From: Caldimicrobium thiodismutans
GTDB taxonomy: Bacteria > Desulfobacterota > Thermodesulfobacteria > Thermodesulfobacteriales > Thermodesulfobacteriaceae
DNA length: 18,082 nucleotides
Reading direction: 5' to 3'
NCBI GenBank assembly: GCA_002877875.1
Contig: PNIE01000094.1
Coordinates: 1 to 18,082, forward strand
In this document: one piece after another, positions 1 to 7,112 of the stretch
Layout: each line of letters opens with the position of its first letter
Position numbering within the stretch: position 1 is the first letter of the stretch
The notes under the pieces: model-generated
Database searches by the model: none
The model's input: the letters and a program-made list of their open reading frames with translations, nothing else
What the model was told of the DNA's origin: nothing
Made by a program: the position numbers and the translations under genes

Positions 1-2
1 AG

Positions 3-76
3 CGCCCCTGGAGGGACTCGAACCCCCAACCTGCGGATTAGAAGTCCGCTGCTCTATCCTGTTGAGCTACAGGGGC
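3..76 (-). tRNA. tRNA-Arg (anticodon UCU)
   Basis: Read on the minus strand, this folds into a complete cloverleaf. The 7-bp acceptor stem is GCCCCTG/CAGGGGC, the D stem is GCTC/GAGC, and the anticodon stem is GCGGA/TCCGC around the loop CTTCTAA, giving anticodon TCT for AGA/AGG arginine codons. The T arm carries the TTCGAGT loop with one G-T pair in its stem. The discriminator base is G. CCA is not encoded: CT follows. The gene stands alone and is transcribed away from the plus-strand operon. A candidate promoter lies just upstream on the minus strand at 92-119. Confidence 0.96.
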
Positions 77-91
77 TTTAATGTAAAAAAT

Positions 92-119
92 ATTTTAATA
101 CAAATCTTTATTTTGACAA
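92..119 (-). promoter_or_regulatory. Candidate sigma-70 promoter of tRNA-Arg
   Basis: On the minus strand there is a -35 hexamer TTGTCA (119-114), a 16-bp spacer and a -10 hexamer TAAAAT (97-92). Each matches the consensus at five of six positions. The predicted start near 85 leaves a leader of about 9 nt before the tRNA 5' end at 76, which RNase P would remove. The -35 overlaps the -35 of the divergent plus-strand promoter almost base for base. Seen in sequence; activity is inferred. Confidence 0.6.
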
Positions 120-141
120 GTAGACTTTATGGTAGTATAAT
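113..141 (+). promoter_or_regulatory. Perfect-consensus sigma-70 promoter of the plus-strand operon
   Basis: TTGACA at 113-118 and TATAAT at 136-141 are separated by exactly 17 bp, the ideal vegetative sigma-70 arrangement. The start is expected near 148. The first in-frame ATG codons are at 146 and 155, so the mRNA would have a leader of at most a few bases. No ribosome-binding site precedes either ATG. Confidence 0.75.
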
Positions 142-154
142 TCCAATGAATTTT

Positions 155-940
155 ATGATTTGGTCTAAAATACTTCCAGACTTTTTTGAAAATCTTTTCG
201 ACGAAAAAATAGGAGGTCTTCTCACTGAAAATCCTCCCTGGGAAGTTTTAAAAAAACTTAAAGAAATTCTTTTTGAACTAGTTTTTGAACTTCCAAAGTT
301 AATCCCCTTGGAAAGACCTCTTCCAAAGTCACTATTTTTAACTACAGATGGAGAGCTCATACCTTTAAAGGAAATAAAAAGGATTGAGGGAAAATATTAT
401 TTTAAAGATGAGGAAGTTAAAGGGGCCATTTTAATGGCTGGGGCTATTTTAAAGGGAAAAAAAATCTTTTTTGAAGAGGGAGTAATCGTTGAACCCTATG
501 CTTACCTTGAAGAACCTTGTTATTTTTCAGCAGGAACTCAGATTAGGCACTGTGCTTATGTTAGAGGATCAGTTTATACCGGAAAGGGCGCAGTTATTGG
601 ACATACAACCGAGGTAAAAAACTCCATTTTTCTGAGTCAAGCTAAGGCAGCTCATTTTGCCTATGTGGGAGATAGTATCCTTGGTAGAGAGGTAAATCTT
701 GGTGCAGGAACAAAACTTGCTAATCTTAAATTTATGAAAAAAGAGATTACTTTACAAATTGAAGGAGAGATTATAAAAACCGGTTTGAAGAAAATGGGAG
801 CTGTCTTGGGAGATAGAGTACAAACAGGTTGTAATTCTATTTTACAGCCAGGCACTCTTATAGCTAAGAATTCCTTTGTCTATCCAGGGATTTCTGCTCC
901 CTCTGGCTATTTTCCAAAGGGCAGTAAAATAAAAGTATAA
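155..940 (+). CDS. GlmU-like left-handed beta-helix acyltransferase (no nucleotidyltransferase domain)
   Basis: The protein has about 261 residues. Residues 1-85 form a short alpha/beta head. About 88-250 form a hexapeptide-repeat left-handed beta-helix resembling the C-terminal acetyltransferase half of GlmU. The stretch containing HFAYVGDSILG and VNLGAGT (167-187) matches the GlmU block with the catalytic histidine (H167 here). The N-terminal pyrophosphorylase domain of GlmU is absent, so the protein may acylate a sugar nucleotide or be a structural relative; the substrate is unknown. ATG 155 was chosen because the promoter at 113-141 predicts transcription from about 148. ATG 146 is possible. 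An upstream TTG at 62 lies inside the tRNA and before the promoter, and was rejected. It is the first gene of the operon, 10 bp before ppiC. Confidence 0.8.
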   Translation: MIWSKILPDFFENLFDEKIGGLLTENPPWEVLKKLKEILFELVFELPKLIPLERPLPKSLFLTTDGELIPLKEIKRIEGKYYFKDEEVKGAILMAGAILKGKKIFFEEGVIVEPYAYLEEPCYFSAGTQIRHCAYVRGSVYTGKGAVIGHTTEVKNSIFLSQAKAAHFAYVGDSILGREVNLGAGTKLANLKFMKKEITLQIEGEIIKTGLKKMGAVLGDRVQTGCNSILQPGTLIAKNSFVYPGISAPSGYFPKGSKIKV

Positions 941-950
941 AGGAGGATTT

Positions 951-1829
951 ATGAAAAAAGTTCTGTGTTTATTTTTGGGGTTGTTTTTCGTATTTTTCTC
1001 AGGCAGGGCCTTTGCTGAAAAGATTATGGCTGAGGTTGGTCCTTATAAACTTACAGAGAGTGACCTTGAGAAACTCATCAAAGAAGATCCAAGGGTCGAG
1101 GAGATTCTTAAAGCTAATCCTTCTCTTAAAGCTCAGATTGAAAGAGGCTTGATAGAGAGATGGGTAAATATTACGCTTCTTTATCTTGCTGCTAAGGATA
1201 ACAAAATTTTTGAAGATCCCGAGGTTAGGTGGAAGCTTTTAGAAACGGAAAAGATGATTTTGGCAGAGGCTTACCTTCAAAAGAGTTTACCAAAAATTGA
1301 GGTATCCGAGGAGGAAATCAAACAATATTATGAAACCCATAAAGGAGAATTCAAACAACCAGAGGGGATAAAGCTTAAGCATATTTTGATTTATGTGCCC
1401 CAGAATGCTGATAATAAAACTAAAGAAAGGGCTTTAAATAGGGCTAAACAGATAAGATCTCAGCTCGTAAAAGGGGCCAAATTTGAAGAGCTTGCAAGGA
1501 TTCATTCTGATGATACAGCTTCAAGAGAAAAAGGAGGAGATTTGGGGATTTTGAGAAAAGGGATGACCCTCCCAGAATTCGAAGAAAAGGTTTTTAAGTT
1601 AAAGCCAGGAGAGATTAGTCAGCCTATTTTATCTCCCTATGGTTACCATATAGTTAAGGTAGAAAAGATAATACCTGAAGAAATTTTGCCCTTTGAGAAA
1701 GTTAAAGACCAAGTAAAAGAAGAGGTTAAACGAGAGAAGGAAAGGGCTGCTATGGAAGAGCTGCTTAAAGAGCTTGCCCAAAAGTATCAGCCCAAAGTTT
1801 ATATAGAAAACAAGAATGGTGAGAGATAA
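951..1829 (+). CDS. Periplasmic parvulin-type peptidyl-prolyl isomerase (PpiC/SurA family)
   Basis: A cis-trans prolyl isomerase or chaperone for exported proteins. Residues 1-22 form a signal peptide ending in AFA before EK. A helical SurA-like N-terminal region (about 25-130) is followed by an intact rotamase domain at about 140-240, with the KHILI motif (H144), a GGDLG motif (195-199) and the closing YGYHIVKVE segment (H233). The C-terminal tail is charged and probably helical. The start ATG has a strong ribosome-binding site, AAGGAGG, four bases upstream. The stop overlaps the exonuclease gene by 14 bp. It shares the operon with degP/degQ and surA, consistent with a role in outer-membrane protein folding. 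The family is certain; the precise orthology (PpiC, PrsA-like or a SurA paralogue) is not. Confidence 0.9.
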   Translation: MKKVLCLFLGLFFVFFSGRAFAEKIMAEVGPYKLTESDLEKLIKEDPRVEEILKANPSLKAQIERGLIERWVNITLLYLAAKDNKIFEDPEVRWKLLETEKMILAEAYLQKSLPKIEVSEEEIKQYYETHKGEFKQPEGIKLKHILIYVPQNADNKTKERALNRAKQIRSQLVKGAKFEELARIHSDDTASREKGGDLGILRKGMTLPEFEEKVFKLKPGEISQPILSPYGYHIVKVEKIIPEEILPFEKVKDQVKEEVKREKERAAMEELLKELAQKYQPKVYIENKNGER

Positions 1830-2355
1830 GCTTAAATTACTGGAAACTTACTTAAAATTTCAAGATAAAGCCATATTTGTTGATATTGAAACTGAAGGCC
1901 TATCTAAGGAAAGAAATGATATTACTCTAATAGGAATTTGTAAAGATGGACGGTATTTTGCCTTTATTAAGAACTTAAATCTTGAAAAGGCTTTGAATTT
2001 TCTTTCTACAAGTCCTATTTGGATCACCTTTGGAGGAGAAAATTTCGATCTTCCCTTTATTAAAAAGACTTTTCAAAGCCTTGAATATCCCGAAATTCAT
2101 TTGGATCTTTTCCACTATACAAGGCTTTTGGGTCTTAGAGGGGGGTTAAAGAAGATAGAAAAGGAATTAGGAATAGAGAGAAAGACCGAGGGGTTTAACG
2201 GCTATACGGCTGTTAAGCTCTGGAGAAAATGGATTGAAGAAAGAGATCGCTCCGCTTTAAGGAAGTTAATTCTTTATAATCGAGAAGATGTTCTTAATTT
2301 AAAAATTGTTTTGGATTATATTATAGAATTCTGCTATAAAAAGAGGTTTTTTTAA
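1816..2355 (+). CDS. DEDDy 3'-5' exonuclease, YprB/RNase H-like fold
   Basis: A short protein (179 aa) of the predicted RNase H-like exonuclease family (YprB type). It carries Exo I DIE (D23, E25), Exo II in NFDLPFI (D78) and Exo III YNRED (Y154, D158), a full DEDDy set of metal ligands for hydrolysing nucleic-acid 3' ends. No helicase, zinc-finger or other domain is attached, although related domains are often part of larger helicase-linked proteins. The start ATG lies inside the end of the upstream ppiC-like gene (14-bp overlap) without a good ribosome-binding site, so translational coupling is likely. The physiological substrate cannot be read from the sequence. Confidence 0.82.
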   Translation: MVRDKLKLLETYLKFQDKAIFVDIETEGLSKERNDITLIGICKDGRYFAFIKNLNLEKALNFLSTSPIWITFGGENFDLPFIKKTFQSLEYPEIHLDLFHYTRLLGLRGGLKKIEKELGIERKTEGFNGYTAVKLWRKWIEERDRSALRKLILYNREDVLNLKIVLDYIIEFCYKKRFF

Positions 2356-2373
2356 TATAGAGGAGGGAAATTT

Positions 2374-3852
2374 ATGAAAAGAGTTCATTATTTTAAAATA
2401 TTTATCTTTCTTTTTATAGCCTTTGTGCTTGGTTTTGCAGCAAGAGAAATTTATCAGCATTTAAATATTTTTAAACCTACAGGGGGAATTGCAGAGGATG
2501 GTAAACTTTTAAAGGAAGAGGGTATTCAGCTTGCACAAAAGTTATCTGAAGCCTTTTCTAGCGTAGCTGAAAAGTCAGCTCCAGCGGTAGTTTATATTGA
2601 AACTGAGCGGGTCGTTACCTCTCCCCATGGTTTACCACCTTTTGATTTCTTTGGAGATGAATTTTTTAAAAGATTTTTTTCTCCACCCAGATTTAGAGAA
2701 AGGGGGGCTGGCTCAGGTTTTATCATTTCCAAGGATGGCTACATTGTAACGAATAATCATGTGATTGAAAAAGCCCAGAAGATAACAGTGAAACTCCTTG
2801 ATGGAAGAGTTTTTCAGGGAAAGGTAGTTGGAACAGATCCCTTTTCAGATGTAGCCTTGCTTAAGATTGAGGGCAACAATCTTCCCACTTTACCCCTTGG
2901 TAATTCGGATCTAATAAAGGTGGGGGAATGGGTAATAGCCATAGGAAACCCCTTTGGCCTTACTCACACGGTTACTGTGGGTGTAATTAGTGCCAAAGGA
3001 AGAAGTGGTATAGGAATAACAGATGTTGAAGACTTTATTCAAACAGATGCCGCCATAAATCCAGGTAATTCAGGTGGGCCTTTGCTCAATATAAAAGGAG
3101 AAGTCATAGGCATGAATACAGCTATATTTTCAAGATCAGGCGGATACATGGGAATAGGTTTTGCCATTCCTATTAATATTGTAAAATCTGTAGTTGAACA
3201 ACTTAAAACTAAAGGAAGGGTGGAAAGAGGTTGGCTTGGAGTAATTATTCAGGATCTTAATCCTGAGCTTGCTAAAGAATTGGGCCTTAAGGTCACTGAG
3301 GGGGTTCTTGTTACTGAGGTAATTCCTGACTCTCCTGCTGCTAAAGCAGGTCTTAAAGAAAAGGATGTAATCGTTAAAATCAATGGAAAGCCTGTTAAAA
3401 GTGCTGCAGAATTGAGAAGTCATATCCTTATTCTTAAGCCAGGAGCTGAGGTTGAGCTTGAGATCGTAAGAAACGGAGAGAAAAGGAAAGTAAAAGCTGT
3501 GATTGAGGCTCCAAAAAAGGGCTATTTGACTTCAAGAGCTGAACTTCAGGAATTGCAAGATCTCCTTCAGGAGTATGGTTTAGTTATTTCCGATTTATCC
3601 CCTGATTTGGCTAAAAGATTTAGGATTCCCCCTCAAATTAGTGGAGTTATTATTGTAGAGGTATTGCCGGATAGTCCTGCTGACTTTGCAGGGCTTTATC
3701 CCGGAATAGTGATTGAAGAACTTTATGGAAGAAAAATAAAAAATTCCCTTGAATTCTTTGAAGTCTTAAGAAACCACAAAAACAAAAAATCTTTACTTCT
3801 TGGTATAAGGACTGGGAAAGGAAGACAATATGTTACTCTTCCTCTTGAATAG
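2374..3852 (+). CDS. Periplasmic serine protease/chaperone DegP/DegQ (HtrA family, Do type)
   Basis: The 492-aa length is normal for Do-type HtrA. An N-terminal hydrophobic segment (about 6-23) is a signal peptide or anchor. The trypsin-like domain (about 60-270) has the catalytic triad H129 (NNHVIE), D159 (FSDVALL) and S233 (GNSGGP). Two PDZ domains follow at roughly 285-380 and 395-490. It degrades or refolds misfolded envelope proteins. A long loop (about 83-112) near the start of the protease domain resembles the LA loop that controls oligomer state. AGGAGG lies at 2361-2366, seven bases before the ATG. Its place between a PpiC-type parvulin and SurA makes the cluster an envelope quality-control set. 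DegP and DegQ cannot be told apart here. Confidence 0.95.
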   Translation: MKRVHYFKIFIFLFIAFVLGFAAREIYQHLNIFKPTGGIAEDGKLLKEEGIQLAQKLSEAFSSVAEKSAPAVVYIETERVVTSPHGLPPFDFFGDEFFKRFFSPPRFRERGAGSGFIISKDGYIVTNNHVIEKAQKITVKLLDGRVFQGKVVGTDPFSDVALLKIEGNNLPTLPLGNSDLIKVGEWVIAIGNPFGLTHTVTVGVISAKGRSGIGITDVEDFIQTDAAINPGNSGGPLLNIKGEVIGMNTAIFSRSGGYMGIGFAIPINIVKSVVEQLKTKGRVERGWLGVIIQDLNPELAKELGLKVTEGVLVTEVIPDSPAAKAGLKEKDVIVKINGKPVKSAAELRSHILILKPGAEVELEIVRNGEKRKVKAVIEAPKKGYLTSRAELQELQDLLQEYGLVISDLSPDLAKRFRIPPQISGVIIVEVLPDSPADFAGLYPGIVIEELYGRKIKNSLEFFEVLRNHKNKKSLLLGIRTGKGRQYVTLPLE

Positions 3853-3865
3853 GAATTTTTTACAG

Positions 3866-4753
3866 ATGAAAAGAATAGGCTGGCTCGTTTTAATTCTCTT
3901 TTTTGTTAAAGTTTCCCCACTTTTTGCTGAAAAGGTGGTCAATAAGATTGTTGCTGTTGTTGGAGATGAGGTTTTAACCCTTTATGAACTTGATAAAATG
4001 GCAGAACCCTATTATAAGACCTTTTTCAAACCAGGAATGGATCCTCTTGAGATAGAAACTTTGAAAAAAAGAATTAGAAAGGAGATCCTTGATCAGTGGA
4101 TTGAGGATACTTTAATAGGGCTTGAAGCTAAAAAATATAATATCAAAGTTTCCGATGAGGAAGTAGAAGCTTACCTAAAGGAAACGCTTAAAGGTAATTC
4201 CAGCTCCACAGTGATTAATAGGGCTTTAAAAGATAGGCTTAGAGATCAGTTAAGAAAGATTAAGTTAATCCAAGTTATGGTTCGTGATAAAGTTGCTATC
4301 CCCGAAGAGGAATTAAAGGAAGCTTATAAAGATTTTGTAAAAAATTACGATCCCGAACCAAAATATGAACTTGAAATCTTGGTGATTAAAGAAGAGATTC
4401 TTGTTAAAGAAGTTTATGAAGAGGTTTTACAGGGAAAGAGCTTTAGGGCTGTGAAGGAAGCTTACAAAGATCAAATAAACTATATAAGGGAAGTGTTTAA
4501 AGAAGGGGAGCTTGATAAAAGCATCCTTTCAGAACTCAAAAAATTACAACCCGGTGAGGTCCTTTCGCCCAAAAAAAGTGGGGAGGTTTTTCAGATAATA
4601 AAGTTAGTGAAAAGAGAGAGTGGGACGCCTCCTACCTATGAAGAGGTTAGAGAGCAACTTTATGAAAAACTTTTCCAGAAAAAAGCCCAAAGCTACTTAG
4701 AAAAGTGGATAAAGGAGCTTAAAGAAAGTAAGTTTATAAAGATCTATCTCTGA
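3866..4753 (+). CDS. surA: SurA-type periplasmic chaperone with degenerate parvulin domain
   Basis: The protein has about 295 residues. A signal peptide (1-21, ending LFA) is followed by the SurA N-terminal signature (NKIVAVVGDEVLTLYELDKM region, 26-45) and a helical chaperone core to about 145. Residues about 163-250 have the length and end pattern of one parvulin domain but lack the KHILI histidine and the GGDLG motif, so isomerase activity is doubtful. E. coli SurA has two parvulin domains; this is a one-domain form. ATG 3866 was chosen because it starts the signal peptide and follows AGGAA at 3851-3855. The upstream ATG at 3830 lies inside the protease gene and would spoil the signal peptide. 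The stop is one base before recO. Confidence 0.85.
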   Translation: MKRIGWLVLILFFVKVSPLFAEKVVNKIVAVVGDEVLTLYELDKMAEPYYKTFFKPGMDPLEIETLKKRIRKEILDQWIEDTLIGLEAKKYNIKVSDEEVEAYLKETLKGNSSSTVINRALKDRLRDQLRKIKLIQVMVRDKVAIPEEELKEAYKDFVKNYDPEPKYELEILVIKEEILVKEVYEEVLQGKSFRAVKEAYKDQINYIREVFKEGELDKSILSELKKLQPGEVLSPKKSGEVFQIIKLVKRESGTPPTYEEVREQLYEKLFQKKAQSYLEKWIKELKESKFIKIYL

Positions 4754-4754
4754 G

Positions 4755-5495
4755 GTGTTATTTTCTCTTCCTGCCCTTGTTCTTGATAAGGTTGAGAGAT
4801 ATGAGATAGATCTACTTGTAACTCTTTTAACCCCTGGGGGTAAAATAAGAACCCTTGCCAAGGGTGCTCAAAAATCAAAAAGGCGGTTTCTTAATCTTCT
4901 TGAGCCTTTAACCTATCTTAAAGTTCATTTGAGAAAACCTCAAAAGGGAAAAACTCTTATTCTTGAGGGTGCAGATCTTTTGTATCTTCCTGAAAGTCCA
5001 AGAAGAGAAATAGCCAAATTTTATTTTTTTTCTTATCTTACTGAAGTTCTTGAATTTACTTCTCCTGAGGCTTTTAAAAGAAGGGATTTTGAATGGCTTG
5101 TAGAGTTTATTAAAGAGCTGGAAGAAATTTCCAATATAAAGGAGGCCAAAACTTTTTTTGAACTTAAGTGGCTTCAAATTTGTGGGCTTTATCCGCAGGT
5201 TTTTGAGTGTGTAAGTTGTGGCAGGGAGCCTAAAAAAATTTATTATTTTTCCATTCCTTCAGGTGGCCTAATGTGTTTTTCCTGTAAAGATGAGACCTCT
5301 TTTCCGTTGAATTTAAATCAGATTGAACTTTTGAGAAAGATTGTTAGAATTAAAAAACTCAAAGAAGGTGAAACTTTAATGCAGGGGCAATCAGCTGTTG
5401 AAAGATCTTTTTTAGCCCGTCTAATAGAAGAATTTTTTCTTTTTCATCTGGATTGGGAGCCAAGATCTTTAAGAATTTTAAAAGAGGGCCTTTAA
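4755..5495 (+). CDS. recO: DNA repair and recombination mediator RecO
   Basis: A 246-aa protein. The N-terminal OB fold (about 1-78) starts with the typical LVLDKVERYEIDLLVTLLT stretch and contains the GGKI and LAKGAQKSK segments. A helical C-terminal domain includes a four-cysteine zinc site: C152/C155 in CVSCG and C174/C177 in CFSCK. RecO helps RecA load on SSB-coated single-stranded DNA, with RecR. The start is GTG at 4755, one base after the surA stop, with no clear ribosome-binding site, so coupling is likely. The protein ends one base before the LOG gene. Length and architecture are normal for the family. Confidence 0.93.
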   Translation: MLFSLPALVLDKVERYEIDLLVTLLTPGGKIRTLAKGAQKSKRRFLNLLEPLTYLKVHLRKPQKGKTLILEGADLLYLPESPRREIAKFYFFSYLTEVLEFTSPEAFKRRDFEWLVEFIKELEEISNIKEAKTFFELKWLQICGLYPQVFECVSCGREPKKIYYFSIPSGGLMCFSCKDETSFPLNLNQIELLRKIVRIKKLKEGETLMQGQSAVERSFLARLIEEFFLFHLDWEPRSLRILKEGL

Positions 5496-5496
5496 G

Positions 5497-6177
5497 ATGG
5501 CTGAGGATCTAAGAAATCGGTTTTTAGAGGAAAAGCAATATGTCCTTGAAGGCTTACAGGCCAAAGAGTCGTGGAGACTTTTTAGGATTTTAGCAGAATT
5601 TGTAGAGGGCTTTGAAGTTTTGCCAAAGGTATATCCTGGGGTTACTATCTTTGGATCTGCCAGGACAAAACCTGATGAGCCTGATTATCAGAAGGCCTAT
5701 GAATTGGGGAAGCTTCTTGTAAAAACTGGTTTTTCTGTGATAACCGGAGGTGGGCCAGGAATTATGGAGGCTGCTAATAAAGGAGCTGCAGAAGCTGGTG
5801 GATATTCTGTAGGACTTAATATAAAACTCCCCTACGAGCAGGAACCTAATCCTTATGCCAATATAAAACTTGAATTCCGATATTTCTTTATAAGAAAGGT
5901 AATGCTTGCCAAATATTCAAAAGCCTTTGTATTTTTTCCAGGTGGCTTTGGCACTATGGATGAAATGTTTGAAATTTTAACCCTTGTGCAGACGCGCAAA
6001 ATAAGGCCTGTTCCTATAGTGCTTGTAGATAAAAACTTTTGGAAGCCTCTTTATACCTGGTTTACCAAAACCTTAGTTACCACAGGAAAAATCTCTGAAT
6101 CTGATCTGCAAATCTTTACGATCCTTGATGAGCCTCAGGAGATCGTAAATTACATAAAAGAAAAATTGTGGATTTAA
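5497..6177 (+). CDS. LOG-family nucleotide 5'-monophosphate phosphoribohydrolase (TIGR00730)
   Basis: A Rossmann-like protein of 226 aa with all family hallmarks: IFGSART (51-57), the GGGPGIMEA loop (84-92), the FFIRK arginine/lysine (133-134) and the PGGFGTMDE motif (148-156). Members cleave the N-glycosidic bond of nucleoside monophosphates, giving a free base and ribose 5-phosphate. Some make cytokinins; others (YgdH/PpnN type) control purine nucleotide pools. Older annotations as lysine decarboxylase are wrong for this family. An N-terminal helical extension of about 45 residues precedes the fold. It starts one base after recO, and its end overlaps or abuts pyrB, which suggests a nucleotide-related job. 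The exact substrate is not shown. Confidence 0.9.
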   Translation: MAEDLRNRFLEEKQYVLEGLQAKESWRLFRILAEFVEGFEVLPKVYPGVTIFGSARTKPDEPDYQKAYELGKLLVKTGFSVITGGGPGIMEAANKGAAEAGGYSVGLNIKLPYEQEPNPYANIKLEFRYFFIRKVMLAKYSKAFVFFPGGFGTMDEMFEILTLVQTRKIRPVPIVLVDKNFWKPLYTWFTKTLVTTGKISESDLQIFTILDEPQEIVNYIKEKLWI

Positions 6178-6179
6178 AA

Positions 6180-7109
6180 ATGAAGCATCTTTTAGATATT
6201 TATAGTCTTTCCTCAGAGACCATAAAGGAGATCTTAGATCTTGCAGAAAATCTTAAAGAGGTTCTTGAAAGACCTATACCTAAAGTACCAACTCTTAGAG
6301 GAAAATTAATTCTTCTTTTATTCTATGAGCCTTCAACTCGTACTAAGTTTTCCTTTGAAAGGGCTTGCAAGGTTTTATCAGCAGACACTTTGAGTTTTTC
6401 TACCAAGGGAAGCAGTCTGGAAAAGGGAGAAACTATTCTTGACACAATAAAAACTCTCTATGCCCTTGGAGTTAATTTACTGATTATAAGGCACAGCCTT
6501 TCAGGAACTCCTCATTTTTTAGCTAAACATCTCAAAATTCCTGTGGTCAATGCTGGAGATGGAATCCATGAGCATCCTACCCAGGCCCTCCTTGATATGC
6601 TTACTGTTAGAGAGAAACTTGGAACTCTATCTGACTTAAAAGTTGCCATTGTGGGAGATATAAAACATAGCAGAGTGGCTCATTCGGATATTCTTGGTTT
6701 CCAGAAAATGGGGGCAAAAGTTTATGTTACTGGGCCTGCCCATCTTCTGCCAGACCCTAAGGAAGCTGAATTTTTTGAAGTAAGGAAGGGGTGCTTTAAA
6801 GTTTGTTATAAAATGGAAGAGGCTCTTAAAGAGGCTGATGTAGTTATTGCTCTAAGGATTCAGAGGGAAAGACATGGGGAACCCTATATTCCCACCCTTC
6901 AGGAATATGCAGAAAATTTTGGGCTTTCCCCCAAGCATCTTGAATTAATAAAAGAAAAGGCTCTTCTTATGCATCCAGGGCCCATAAATTGGGGAGTTGA
7001 GCTTTCCTATGAAATGGAACAATATCCCTTTCAGGTTATTCTTGATCAGGTGAAAAATGGAGTAGCTATAAGAATGGCAATTTTACTTAAATTGCTCTCT
7101 GGAGATTAA
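6180..7109 (+). CDS. pyrB: Aspartate carbamoyltransferase catalytic subunit
   Basis: Catalyses carbamoyl phosphate + aspartate to carbamoyl aspartate, the first committed step of pyrimidine synthesis. It has about 309 residues, normal for the catalytic chain. Motifs: PSTRTKFSFE (51-60, carbamoyl-phosphate loop), SLEKGET (79-85, mobile lysine loop), HPTQALLD (132-139), HSRVAHS (163-169), LRIQRER (225-231) and HPGPIN (265-270). W271 follows HPGPIN where I expect arginine from bacterial relatives. ATG 6180 was preferred over GTG 6168 because it gives the usual MKHLL start; the GTG would overlap the LOG gene. No pyrI regulatory subunit is adjacent. pyrC follows after 3 bp, as in species where PyrB and PyrC form a complex. 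Confidence 0.95.
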   Translation: MKHLLDIYSLSSETIKEILDLAENLKEVLERPIPKVPTLRGKLILLLFYEPSTRTKFSFERACKVLSADTLSFSTKGSSLEKGETILDTIKTLYALGVNLLIIRHSLSGTPHFLAKHLKIPVVNAGDGIHEHPTQALLDMLTVREKLGTLSDLKVAIVGDIKHSRVAHSDILGFQKMGAKVYVTGPAHLLPDPKEAEFFEVRKGCFKVCYKMEEALKEADVVIALRIQRERHGEPYIPTLQEYAENFGLSPKHLELIKEKALLMHPGPINWGVELSYEMEQYPFQVILDQVKNGVAIRMAILLKLLSGD

Positions 7110-7112
7110 AGG

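Noticed and set aside
62..154. Upstream in-frame extension of the first gene to a TTG at 62
   Set aside because: It would begin inside the tRNA-Arg gene, run across the promoter, and lacks a ribosome-binding site. The extra residues do not look like a domain.
3136..3423. Open frame antisense to the protease gene, and similar antisense or out-of-frame open stretches elsewhere
   Set aside because: They lie wholly inside well-identified genes, lack recognisable domains and are expected by chance in such composition.
3830..3865. Earlier ATG for surA at 3830
   Set aside because: It lies inside the protease gene and would place charged residues ahead of a good signal peptide that starts at 3866.
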